Positions 32,461 to 43,186 of a DNA stretch of 64,000 bases are shown one piece after another. Under the pieces are notes generated by a model. It searched no databases, was not told the DNA's origin, and saw only the letters and a program-made list of their open reading frames with translations. The translations under genes and the position numbers were made by a program. The first letter of the stretch is position 1; each line of letters opens with the position of its first letter. The DNA comes from Papaver somniferum (lineage: Eukaryota > Streptophyta > Magnoliopsida > Ranunculales > Papaveraceae). The DNA is taken from NCBI RefSeq assembly GCF_003573695.1, contig NC_039368.1:85512374-85576373 (forward strand), read 5' to 3'.

Positions 32461-33549
32461 TTCACAATAATACTGCACTCAATGCATCTGATGTTGTTGC
32501 GAAATAGATTAACAATTCTTCTCCTGGTTCAGCTTTTTGTAAAGTAGATATATTCATTAAGTGTTCTTTTATTCCTTGAAAGGCTTTTTCACACTCCTCT
32601 GTCCATTTAAATTTTGGTCCTTTCTTGAGTATGTTGAAAAAATGTTTGCATTTATCTGATGACCGTGAAATGAACCTTCCTAGCGAAGCCAGGAGCCCAT
32701 TTAATTTTTGCACATCCTTGATTGTTTCTGGAGTTGGCATATCACGAATTGCTTGCACCTTCGCTGGATCAACTTATATTCCTTCTTTTGATACAATATA
32801 ACCTAAAAATTTTCCGGAAGTAATTCCGAAAACACACTTTTCAGGATTCACTTTGATATTAAAATATCGCATTTGATCAAAAATCTCCTTTAGATCTTGT
32901 ATATGATTTCTCGCTTCTTTGCTTTTTATCAACATATCATCCACATATACTTTTAGTGTTTTATGTATCCACTTTGCGAATACTTTCTCCACCATCCTTT
33001 GATATGTCACCCCAGCATTCCGCAAACCAAATGACATCTTTGTATAGCAATACAATCCTCTCGGTGCGAAGAAAGCAGTATGTTCTTGATCTTCTTCAGC
33101 GAGAGGAATTTGATTGTAGCCTTTATACCCATCTAAGGAAGATATACGTTCATTTCCTGCAGCTGATTCAACCATCCGTGGAATGTCTGGCAGTGGGAAA
33201 CTATCTTTCGGACAAGCTTTGTTCAGATCAGTGAAATCTATACAAATTCTTATCCCCTTGTTCTTCTTTGGTACTATAACCATGTTTGCTATCCATTGCG
33301 GGTACTTTTCTTGCCTTATTATCCCCGCATCTAACATCTTTTGTAGTTCCTCTTCTATTTGAAGATGATATTTCGTTGCAACTTTTCTGATCCTTTGTTT
33401 GAAAGGTTTTACAACCTTATTAATTTCCAACTTATGACATGCAACTGATGGATCTATTCCAGGCATTTCATTCATGTCCCATGCCAAAATATCTTTATAT
33501 TCTCGCAGAAGACTGACATTTTTCTCTTCTTCATATGCGTCCATTTTGG
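32461..33549 (-). pseudogene. Tat-1 reverse transcriptase and start of RNase H
   Basis: Contains QWIANMVIVPKKNKGIRICI, FTDLNKACPKDSFPLP (catalytic Asp), LDGYKGYNQIPL, MSFGLRNAGVTYQRM and the catalytic KVYVDDMLIKSK near 32950. It continues into the connection (QKLNGLLASLGRFISRS) and EELLIYFATTSDALSAVLL, where the first RNase H Asp (normally YLAVS/YVD) is not conserved. Stops at about 33550 (KILKI*), 32772 (GI*VDPAK) and 32459 (LL*IDEG) inactivate the polyprotein. Confidence 0.85.
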
Positions 33550-34459
33550 TTCATATTTTCAATATCTTTCGTTCTGTCATAGTTCCAATGTTTATTTCCT
33601 TTGTTGGTTCTGCGACAGTGTAACTGGCTTCAGGTTCTCCCATTGGTGTGGGTTCTTTTATTGCCTTCCTAGGTTCATTTTCTTCTCCTGTAATTTCGCT
33701 GGGTATTCATTCTCCTCTTTCTGCTCTCGCCATGTAAACCCTGAATTCTTCCCTTTTCCTCATCTCTTTTGCTACTTTTCTGCGAGTTTTCTGTTTCTTC
33801 ACTCGCTCTTCATAACTTTTTACTTCAATTTGGTAATAAGCTTTTGCATCATTGAAGTTTCCTCTGATTTCTCCTATCCCATTTGGCATAGGAAATTTGA
33901 TACATTGATGTAGTGTTGATGCTACATCCTTAATCGCATGTATCCATGGTCTCCCTAGTAGCACATTATAGGGTGATTCCATGTCTATTACGCATAATGT
34001 TAACTGTGTTTCAATTTCTCCTAGCAAAATTCGTATTGTTATTTCCCCTTTAGGTTTTGTTGTGGATCTTCCAAATCCGTGAACGTGATAAGTGGTGTTA
34101 GACATTTCTTCATCTTTATATCCCATTCCTTTAAAGGTATGGTAAAACATTATATCAACCGATCTCCCCGTATCCACCAAAGTTCTATTTACCATCCATT
34201 CTTCTATATCTTCTGTTGATTTTTTCTTTTCTTTTCGTGCCATTGTTATTGTAATTACTAAAGGAGATGTGTGATTCAAATATGCATCTGGTATTTCCGT
34301 TGTTGTAAATGTAATCTTCTGTTTCTCCCATTCTTTTAAGGATGAAGTCTTCTCCACTGTCATGATCTTTTTTCCTTCAAAATCCCTTTTATGAATTCTT
34401 CCTCTGATGTTTTCATGAAATTCATTAATCATTGTTTTTGTTATTGTATTACATTCCAT
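33550..34459 (-). pseudogene. Tat-1 retropepsin-type protease and linker
   Basis: The ATG at 34459 lies directly after the primer site. The protein reads SSLKEWEKQKITFTTTEIPD, the active site TLVDTGRSVDIMFYHTFK (canonical DTGSSVD; here Ser to Arg), GEITIRILLGE and MESPYNVLLGRPWIHAI. It aligns with the Tat-2 protease (60160-60984). A stop at 33704 ends the frame, and a Pro/Glu-rich linker leads to RT. The substituted active-site loop may itself impair activity. Confidence 0.8.
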
Positions 34460-34472
34460 AATTCCACCAGAT

Positions 34473-34501
34473 CACAGGTTCAATCCCTGTTTCTAGCGCC
34501 A
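34473..34501 (-). other. Tat-1 primer binding site, tRNA-Asn type, extended
   Basis: On the minus strand TGGCGCTAGAA begins four bases after the LTR and is the exact complement of the tRNA-Asn acceptor end (TTCTAGCG plus CCA). The following ACAGGGATTGAACCTGT is not the tRNA-Asn sequence but mimics the complement of a T arm: five-base stems ACAGG/CCTGT around TTCAATC on the plus strand. The match to tRNA shape therefore exceeds the usual 18 bases. Confidence 0.65.
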
Positions 34502-34505
34502 AAAA

Positions 34506-34997
34506 TGTAGTTGCAGGAAATCCTACAACACACCCCAGATCAAAATGTAGTTGCAGGAAATCCTACAACACACCCCAGATCAAAATGTAGAATTATGATG
34601 AAGATTTTATTAATAATTTTCCATCCAAATTTACAAATGCAGCTGAAAGTAAAAGATTACAAATGAATTTTGAATTTTCTCTCTCCTCTTGGCTTGCTCA
34701 GCACTCTAAAAAATCTCTCCCCCTTTTCTCCATTATTCGACCCTTTATATAGGGTACTATATAGTGGATGACAGCTAAGACAACCTATATTTTCGGATCT
34801 GGCTTGCGATGTTCTCGCAGACGTGTAATAATTATTCTCGCAAAGTTCTTTAATATCGCAATATCTTCACACTTTAATCGTGATATATCGGTCGCTATCC
34901 GCCACGTCATTCTTCAAATATCCTTGCGAGGTCTTCGCCAAAGCTTTATGATTATGTTCTCGCTAACTCCTAGCTCTTGCAAGATTCTGCCCCTACA
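34506..34997 (-). repeat. Tat-1 5' LTR (right in the window) with a 40-bp terminal duplication
   Basis: 492 bp, matching 25405-25854 except that the 40 bases at the internal border are present twice (34506-34545 and 34546-34585). The right border CCCCTACA is followed by the target duplication ATTGA (34998-35002). Confidence 0.9.
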
Positions 34998-35002
34998 ATT
35001 GA

Positions 35003-36239
35003 AACCTATGAACAACTTACATCTGCTTTTTCAATAAGTTTTTCCCTAGGCATAAAACATCGTTTATTAGGACGCAAATCTGCACACTTTCGCACCAAGA
35101 GGGAGATTCGTTGTACAAGTATTTTTAAAGGTTCAATGATTTATTAGCCCAATGTCCTCATCATGGTTTAGAAAAGGTTAGGCTAGTTCAGATCCTCTAT
35201 AAGGGTTGAGATTATTCGATAACAACCATGGTTGAGTCTCTATCCACTGGTGGGTTTGAAAACCAAACTGTTGATGCGGCGATGAAATTTTTGAATGAAA
35301 TCGCCGAAAAAACCCAACAATGGGAAAACAGTAGGGAACCCCAGAAAAACATTCTTCTAAACTGAGAAAACATTAATAGGGTAAAAGGAGGCTTTGAATC
35401 AGATGCTAAAATTGCAGCAATAGCTAAAAGGTTAGAGTCTTTTGGAAAGGCCAGACTATTGAAGAGAAAGTCAATGCTCTCTATAATAATACTAGATTCG
35501 ATAACCGTCAGAAATTTGACCCTTATTCAGAAACTTATAATCCTGGTTGGAAAAACCATCTAAACCTGTCATGGTCTAAGGACCAGATCAAGGTCAGTCA
35601 GTAATTCGAATGCTCCCCCAGGTTTTGGCTATATTAAGAATCCTTCAAGGCTATATCAGTTTCAGAATCAGTCCGATAAGAAAATTTTAAGTCTAAAAGA
35701 AACTCTCACCATATTTATTCAAAACAGTGATAAGATTCACCAATCGATTTCACAAACCATAGAAGAAAGTAAAAGTATAAGCCTGGATAATTCTCAAGTT
35801 ATTTCCGAGTTAAAAACCCAAGTTAATATGATAAATCAGTCTTTGAAAAAAAAAGGTAGGTTCCCTAGTCAAACACAAACCTAGAGAAATTCATAAAGTA
35901 GGTGCAAAACCATCACATCAACTGAATGCTAATAGGACCCTTAGGAGTGGTAGAGTTGTATACAAATGAAGTTACCATGCCCGATAGTGATCATAATGTA
36001 GTTCACCCCTCAGGAACATCCACAACTGAGGAGACTGATAAAGTTTCTGATGATGCCATTTCGATTCCTGAGAGGCCCTATTTTATGCCTAGATCCCCAT
36101 CTCCACACTTACTAGTACCAACAAAGAGTTAATCCAACTTTAATGTCATAATAAGGTTTTTAAGAAATTTACCATAAACCTTCCCTTACTAGAAGCAATT
36201 AGGCAACTGACGGCTTATGCCAAGTTCCTTAAGGATATG
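35003..36239 (+). pseudogene. Athila-C gag, C-terminal part, heavily mutated
   Basis: Resumes after the Tat-1 target duplication with ETYEQLTSAFSISFSLG, corresponding to YEQLxxAFLxxFFP of Athila Gag, followed by TKREIR. Numerous stops lie between 35130 and 35400. Later segments are readable: LKTQVNMINQSLKKKGRF, RTLRSGRVVYTNEVTM and, at the end, PLLEAIRQLTAYAKFLKDM, the conserved Gag end before protease. The window then enters Athila-D at 36240 (ATATG duplicated). Confidence 0.75.
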
Positions 36240-37869
36240 TGATGTTGTTTTGAAAGTGATAAGTAAAGTATCATTCGATCGGACTTGTAAAGACTCGATT
36301 CTAGACTTAAAAATAAAGAAAATATATACACTAAAAAGTTGTCACAATATCGAGAGGTACTGAGACTCAAGATTCCACCAATTCTCATACTCATGTGGTT
36401 CAACTATCAATTCCAGACAATTATAACTCATAACATAATAACTATTGACTATTTATTCTTTGCCAAGGTAGATTTTATAAAAGATTGACTTTAAATCACA
36501 AGCATGACATATCAAAAATACTAAGGCCAAGCATACTTCATCAAACAAAATCACAATCAATTCAGAAAAATCATAAAACGATGATAATAGTGCAAGTAGT
36601 CATATAAAATTAAATATAATTACCACATGATTCGTATTAGGCTTCCTCCGTCGTCCCAGTGTTGGGTTTAGCTCCTCATACTCAAAATAATAATTCATGG
36701 CTCAAACGGTGTTATTATTGAAGAAATATGGAAAAAAGAATGGAAGAAGCTCAAATGCAACGTTTATAATTGTTGCAGATTGAATGTTACAATGGAAACT
36801 GAAAATATAAGACTGCTGAGAGAACAACAGTTTTCTATGTCGTTGATTCTGCGAATGTCCTCGTATGTCCAATGTTATTCAGCTTCTCTTCTTCACCAAC
36901 AGCAGGTGAATATTCATGCAACTTCACATGTGCTTCTCTGCTCCTATTCTATCGACACCAAACTCTCTACTCCCCTCATTGTGATTCGAAGCAACATATA
37001 TATACACTTTATGACCAATAAAGTCTCGGGTAAATCCTCTTTTCCTTGCACATAAAACCACAGATATTTTTTTTCAAGTCACGATATTATCTCATCCTAA
37101 ACTCTCTACGCGTCTCTCTGCTTAACATCTCCTTCCCAAGATAGAATATAATATATTAGGTATGATTTCCTTCTCCGAATCCTCGTGAATTTCCATATTA
37201 ACGCCCGAGAGAATATCATCCCCTGTTTCGAGAAATTAACGTGGACATCCCTGTTTTCTTCGAATCAAAACCCATACCAACTCCAGTTCATCCAAATAGG
37301 CCCAAATGTATCCATATCCACGAAGAAATCCAATATAAACTCGCCCTAAATTTCACATGAAAATCTCGCTGGTGAACTCAGCAAAACTCGAGACTCTGTT
37401 TCTTCAAATCTGCAATAATCTGGTCCAAGTTAGCTGAAACGAACACCTATACATTCCCTGTTTTTTCCGTTCAAGCCTATCCCAATAGAATAGAGCGACT
37501 GAATCTCTCCAAAATCGTTCGAAATCAAACCCTAAATTCTATACATGAAGAAAATATTTCCCGCCTTTTTATGAATTTGAATTTTGGAAGATGACCTCCC
37601 CCTATCCAGAGTAGGGGTGCGAATAGCAGTTGCCTTGGGGGTGTCCTGAGGGTGCCCCTTAGTAATTAGGTTACCCCTTATCCAAACTGAGGGTCTGTAT
37701 AGTAATTTTCTCCCACGGGTCTAAAAACTACTTTTCGAGACAATTTCGCCGCAAAAGCTTATTTCTCCCAAAACACCTACAAAGACACAAAACGCCATAA
37801 TAAATACAAAATCGAGCACTAACAATATATACAATAGAGATTATATCAGACACAAAAATGTGTCTATCA
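36240..37869 (-). repeat. Athila-D 3' LTR (left in the window)
   Basis: In window orientation it runs from TGATGTTGTTTTGAAAGTG to GTGTCTATCA. On the minus strand it starts TGATAGACACATTTTTGTG, the family LTR start. A 90-codon open frame (36780-37055) recurs in the other LTR and is a by-product of repeat identity. Confidence 0.9.
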
Positions 37870-39091
37870 AATACCCCCAAACTTATTATTTGCTAGTCCT
37901 CCAGCAAAAATAAAATAAAAATAAAATCCTAACTCACTGTCGCAGGCATCGTCGGTTGCATTTAGCCTATGCAACAAGCCTTTAAACCCCTAGGTGTCCC
38001 TAGTGGCTGAGTTATAGTCTCCGGAGGGCTTACAATAGATATACCCACAAAACCTTTACTCCAAACCCTAGTTATCTATGCAGAACCTCGGAAGGCACTA
38101 AAGAATCTCCTTGGTTGGCATACTTATTAACTACAGGAGGAAGTACCCTGATGCGAAATTCCAATTGATGTACACGAGTTTGCACTCAAGCATACTAAAA
38201 TTCATATATAAGTGACGGAGCTCTACTCAGATAGTTTCTGGACATCATAACCGGAGTCAACCAATCACATGGATAGATTAAGAAGAGGGATATAGAGAAA
38301 AATATAAATGGTTTTGATGTTAACTAAGGTGAACGGTGTTCCCATATCTGTCTGAAGGCCACTGCCAAAACGAACCTATCCTAATGGACTGAGATACTAG
38401 TTTGACTAATATCAACACGATTGGCATATACAAGGGAACCAGTGGTCAATAATCCTAACTTTAGGTCAACACAACTGGGCATATACAAGGGTACCAGTGG
38501 TCGACTTTATTGAATTTATTCCGTTTGGTCTGGTCTCATTTTTTTTTTTTTTTTGTATCTCAATCACTTTATTTGACTCTAGCAGTGGTAACAACTTGAT
38601 TCGTGAGCCCCACCTAATCACTTAGAGAAACATATGTTAAAAAGAAAACAAAATAAAAACAGAAGTGAAAAGGTTTCAACGATAAATGGTGAAACTACCA
38701 TGTTTTTTTTAATTTTTAACACCTGAGCTCTGTGGTTTTATGAATAGACTCTTTAGATGTTTCCATCTAATCATATTGGTTCCTCAACTCCTACAACCAA
38801 GATGCTTCCATCCACTTAGATTGGTTAGTGCCATCCTTAAAAAGCATAAATTTCTAGGCTTTGGAGTTTATTTATTTATACTGCAACTAAAAAGTTTTTC
38901 CCATACCCCCGAACTTAAATCTAACATTTTCCTCAATGTTCTAAAGATAAAATTAAAAGCATGAACAAGGAAAAATTGTTACCATTAGAAGCAAAAGATT
39001 TAAGGAAAGATATTACCGTGTTGCATGAGATTGGGTTACCTCCCAAGAAGTGCTAAGTTTAACGTCTTCAGTCAGACTAAGAAAGGATTAG
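37870..39091 (-). other. Athila-D 3' noncoding region with two purine tracts
   Basis: The minus strand has AAGTTTGGGGGTATT next to the LTR (37870-37884) and a second AAGTTCGGGGGTATGG-like tract at 38903-38918. It matches the 3' regions of Athila-A and Athila-B throughout. At its 5' end lies ACTTCTTGGGAGGTAACCCA (about 39031-39052, minus strand), a word common in Athila elements. Confidence 0.75.
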
Positions 39092-39841
39092 TCACCTCAT
39101 ATAATCATAAAGTAATAGCCGAAATATCTGTGGGTTATCAAAACCAAAAAGAGCTATCACAAGTAAAAGGAATCTGCAACATACCAAGAAAATGAACAAA
39201 TAAAGCACACCCTTGTCTAGTTTCCTGTTTAAGACAACTACATCTAGTTGTGGTTCAGGTTCAGGTTCTATAACTGGGTCTAAATAAAGTATTTCCATGG
39301 GTTGCATTTCCTCGTAGCTAAGATCTGATTCAGGTATTAGAGTCTGTAAATATTCAACTAAAAACTTAGAAGCACATAATAATAACCTGAATAATTACGG
39401 ATCCTTAAAGTGAATCAGTTTTGACTCACATAATTGACCATGATGAAAGTGGTGGTCAATTTTAGGAAAATGTGTCGATTCTAATCTCCTAAAGTACTTA
39501 GGTTTAGTCTTGAAACTAAATAATTGACACATCTGAAGTTTATACGTTCCCACAATTGGTTGAAAAATATTTGGTGGGAAAACAAAATCAATCTGGGTAT
39601 CATAGCCTGGAAACCCATATCAACCAGAGGATGGATTTCTAAAAACTGAACTTCCTTATGGACTTCACTAGGCTCAGGAAAACATTTATGAAGATAATCT
39701 TGTAAAATGGTTGAGGCATGTATATCATTCCCAAGTGAGGGATCTTTCTAAGAGTCAACGGTAAAGCATAGGGAGAATGATAATCACCCCCAAACTTATA
39801 GTTTTCAGTGTCTCTTGATAGATTAGTCACAATCTCCCTAT
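39092..39841 (-). pseudogene. Athila-D second ORF with C-terminal hydrophobic segment
   Basis: Readable with some stops from about 39650: GTYKLQMCQLFSFKTKPKYF, HFHHGQLCESKLIHF, then an open stretch from the ATG at 39307. It reads PVIEPEPEPQLDVVVLNRKLDKG followed by about 23 mostly hydrophobic residues (YLFIFLVCCRFLLLVIALFG) and a short basic tail ending DYMR. One transmembrane segment is likely. Athila env-like proteins have hydrophobic segments, but I cannot align this to one. No function is assigned. It sits where env-like ORFs occur, between the missing integrase and the 3' LTR. Confidence 0.5.
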
Positions 39842-40783
39842 TTATAGGTCATCAGATTCCTGAAATTGGTTAATTGATTCTTCTAAGCTGTAATCGGGCG
39901 GTGTATCCTCACTCATATTTGAACTCTCTACGAGTCTATTTTCTTTGTCCAAGACTAATGTTTCTAAATCACTAGACTCTAAAACAATATTCTTAGAAAA
40001 AACTCGCTCCTCTAAACCATTATTCGCTTCGTAATCAAAAGGGAATACTACATCGTCTAAAATGGTAGTATCTCTAGTCAAATCCTCGTCCTTTTGAATA
40101 GGTGAATAATTATTAAAATTATCTGGATCTGAACTAGAAATAATATTATCATTGTAAAGCTCAATTGGAATAACAAATTCATGATCACCATGCCTATATC
40201 TGTCTGATTCTTCATCAATAATATCCTCATCATAATCATCATAACATGAAAATGGTCGATCCTCATATACAAAAGTAATGTTACCATTTATAACCTCTTC
40301 ATCTTGATTATTATAATAATTATCATTATTTCCACGGGTGATATAGGAAAGAATGTATTGGCAATCAAGAGTAATTCGAGCAGCTCTTTCTTCCGTCTCT
40401 AATTTAAGCCGACGTGTTGACTCAGCAAACTTACATGTTGACTCATCTAACTTTCTGAGGTTATCTTCTAAAGAAGCTTCACTCATTTTTACCGTTCTTT
40501 CGTCCATAACTAAGTCATTTGTGTCCGCTAACGTATGTGTCGACTCAAGTAACTTACGCGTTGACTCAAGTATCTTATGTGCTTCATCTAGAGGAGAGGA
40601 ATTATAAGAATCTCGCTCGTATGACCGGTGGGAATGTGGATAGTAATTGGGATCACCATGGTATGAGCCATAACCTTGAAAAAATTGGCGCTCCCAACCA
40701 CTATTTACACGATGGTCAAAATTGTAACGTCCATTTTGAAAATCAGTCGGATACTCATTGTATTGGCTATTGTAATACCAGTT
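39842..40783 (-). CDS. Athila-D acidic ORF of unknown function
   Basis: Open from 40783 to the stop at 39842. The first ATG is at 40507 (MDERTVKMSEASLED, 221 codons), but the same frame extends 92 codons upstream with Tyr/Ser/His-rich sequence (WERQFFQGYGSYHGDPNYYP), so the start may be upstream by splicing or have been lost. The middle has four similar words (ILESTRKLLESTHTLADTND, LDESTCKFAESTRRLKLE) suggesting an amphipathic repeat. The rest is strongly acidic (DDYDEDIIDEESDRYRHGDH). It is not Athila Gag as seen in Athila-C. Its length without stops in a pol-less element suggests it mattered for the family. Confidence 0.5.
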   Translation of the reverse strand, partial: NWYYNSQYNEYPTDFQNGRYNFDHRVNSGWERQFFQGYGSYHGDPNYYPHSHRSYERDSYNSSPLDEAHKILESTRKLLESTHTLADTNDLVMDERTVKMSEASLEDNLRKLDESTCKFAESTRRLKLETEERAARITLDCQYILSYITRGNNDNYYNNQDEEVINGNITFVYEDRPFSCYDDYDEDIIDEESDRYRHGDHEFVIPIELYNDNIISSSDPDNFNNYSPIQKDEDLTRDTTILDDVVFPFDYEANNGLEERVFSKNIVLESSDLETLVLDKENRLVESSNMSEDTPPDYSLEESINQFQESDDL

Positions 40784-41547
40784 CTACATTATATTGTGCA
40801 CGTGCAAATGCAAGGTTGACTAAAATGGGTAAGCTCAGGTTACCTTTAGCAAAATGTACCTACAGTCAAAGACTGGTCAAAGATACAAGGATAAGGCTTG
40901 TGGTGTTTCGGATGATAACGCCCAGAGGGTTCACCGTACTAAACCACGTGTTTTCCTAAAAATTGGCATCTGACGATGCAATATGGTGGTGTGCACATGT
41001 TTGTATCACAAAATATAACCCACTGACAGGGGATTCGTGGGCGGATAGAGTCTTACCTCCCGTACCAGACGGTCGATGAACCATTGAAGTCGACTCAGGC
41101 CACCGACTCCAATGTCAGTGTACGAACCCGAGTGGACGAGACAGTATCGTAACTGTCGTCCTTCGCTGCAAACAATTTTATTTAGATTTTTTTCTTAACT
41201 CTTCCTTAGGGTTTTAAAAATAATGTCCAAGTCCAAAAATAAAGTCCAAAATAAAAATGTCCAAAAAGGAAAAGAGAAATTACAAAAAATAAAACCCTAT
41301 TTACAGTTTCTAAAAATAAAACAAAATAACTATATACAAAATTTTCTTCTTCACTCCTTTTAGATTCCTCTTTTCTTTCCTTCTTTGGCGATGCTTTCCT
41401 TTTATAACAGTATTTCTTTCCTTGTAGCCTCGCTCCAAATCTGAAAAAAATCGAAAAATACCAAAGGCGTAAAAGAGAATAAAAAATAATAATAAAAATA
41501 AATAAATCTAAAACCTAATACAAATCCGCGTCGGCGGCGCTAAAAAT
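40784..41547 (-). other. Athila-D leader and degenerate primer site
   Basis: Next to the 5' LTR the minus strand reads TTTTTAGCGCCGCCGACGCG, a mutated tRNA-Asp type site (expected TGGCGCCGTTGCCGGGG). The block at about 40850-40960 matches the Athila-C leader at 24765-24880. No coding signal otherwise. Confidence 0.65.
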
Positions 41548-43186
41548 TGATGTTGTTTTGAAAGTGATAAGTAAAGTATCGTTCACTCGGACTTGTAAAG
41601 ACTCGATTCTAGACTTAAAAATAAAGAAAATATATACACAAAAAAGTTGTCACAATATCGAGAGGTACTGAGACTCAAGATTCCACCAATTCTCATATTC
41701 ATGTGGTTCAACTATCAATTCCAGACAATTATAGCTCATAACATAATAACCATTGACTCTTTATTCTTTGCCAAGGTAGATTTTATAAAAGATTTACTGT
41801 AAATCACAAGCATGACGTATCAAAAATACTAAGACCAAGCATACGTCATCAAACAAAATCACAATCAATTCAGAAAAATCATAAAACGATGATAATAGTG
41901 CAAGTAGTCATATAAGAATTAAATATAATTACCACATGATTCATATTAGGCTTCCTCCGTCATCCCAGTGTTAGGTTTAGCTCCTCATAGTTAAAACACT
42001 CTCAAAATAATAATTCATGGCTCAAACGGTGTTTTCATTGAAGAAATATGGAAAAAAGAATGGAATCAGCTCAACTGCAACGTTTATAATTGTTGCAGAT
42101 TGAATGTTACAATGGAAACAGAAAATATAAGACTGCTGAGAGAACAACAGTTTTCTATGTCGTTGATTCTGCGAATGTCCTCGTATGTCCAATGTTATTC
42201 AGCTTCTCTTCTTCACCAGCAGCAGGTGAATATTCATGCAACTTCACATGTGCTTCTCTGCTCCTATTCTATCGACACCAAACTCTCTACTCCCCTCATT
42301 GTGATTAGAAGCAACATATATATACACTTTATGACCAATAAAGTCTCGGGTAAATCCTCTTTTCCTTGCACATAAAACCACAGATATTTTTTTTTCAAGT
42401 CATGATATTATCTCATCCTAAACTCTCTACGCGTCTCTCTGCTTCACATCTCCTTCCCAAGATAGAATAGAATATATTGGGTATGATTTTCTTCTCCAAA
42501 TCCTCACGAATTTCCATATTAACGCCCGAGAGAATATCATCCCCTGTTTCGAGAAATTAACATGGACATCCATGTTTTCTTCGAATCAAAACCCATACCA
42601 ACTCCAGTTCATCCAAATGGGACCAAATGTATCCAAATCCACGAAGAAATCCAATATAAACTCGCCCTAAATTTCACCTGAAAATCTCGCTGGTGATCTC
42701 AACAAAACTCGAGACTCTCTTTCTTCAAATCTGCAATAATCTGGTCCAAGTTAGTTGAAGCGAACACCTATACATTCCCTGTTTTTTCCGTTCAAGCCTA
42801 GCCCAATAGAATAGAGCGATTGAATCTCTCCAAAATCGTTCGAAATCAAACCCTAAATTTTGTACATGAAGAACATATTTCCCGCCTTTTTATGAATTTG
42901 AATTTAGGAAGATGACCTCCCCCTATCCAGAGTAGGGGTGCGAATAACAACTTTCTTGGGGGTGTCCTTAGGGTCCCTTAGTAATTAAGTTACCCCTTAT
43001 CCAAACTGAGGGTCCGTATAGTAATTTTCTCCACGGGCCTAAAACCACTTTCCGAGCCAATTTCGCCGCAAAAGCTTATTTCTCTAAAAACACCTACAAA
43101 GACACAAAAAGCCATGATAAATACAAAATCGAGCACTAAAAATATATACAATTGAGATTATATCAGACATAAAAATGTGTCTATCA
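41548..43186 (-). repeat. Athila-D 5' LTR (right in the window)
   Basis: Nearly identical to 36240-37869 over its whole length, ending GTGTCTATCA before the target duplication ATATG. Differences are scattered single bases and small indels. Confidence 0.9.

Larger units (their letters stand above)
25405..34997 (-). mobile_element. Tat-1: Tat-lineage Gypsy retrotransposon without gag
   Basis: A complete insertion in reverse orientation, flanked by ATTGA at 25400-25404 and 34998-35002. On the minus strand the order is 5' LTR, primer site, protease, RT, RNase H, a second RNase H, integrase, about 1.5 kb noncoding, a gene in the opposite (plus) orientation, purine tract and 3' LTR. The second RNase H before integrase marks the Tat lineage. 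Gag and the usual leader are missing: the protease ATG lies about 25 bases from the primer site. LTRs differ at about 20 positions in 450 by eye. Confidence 0.9.
36240..43186 (-). mobile_element. Athila-D: non-autonomous Athila derivative without pol
   Basis: A complete reverse-orientation insertion, flanked by ATATG (36235-36239 and 43187-43191). LTRs of 1,630 and 1,639 bp bound a 3.7-kb internal region with a degenerate tRNA-Asp type primer site, Athila-like leader, an acidic ORF, a second ORF with a hydrophobic segment and an Athila polypurine tract. No protease, RT, RNase H or integrase is found, so it must have relied on another Athila. The LTRs are very similar to each other, so insertion was fairly recent. 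Confidence 0.9.

Noticed and set aside
34473..34501. Possible tRNA gene end (T arm plus acceptor and CCA)
   Set aside because: The rest of a tRNA is missing upstream, CCA is encoded, and the position is that of a primer binding site.
36780..37055. A 91-codon frame identical at 42100-42375
   Set aside because: It lies inside both LTRs of Athila-D, so identity reflects LTR duplication and not coding constraint.
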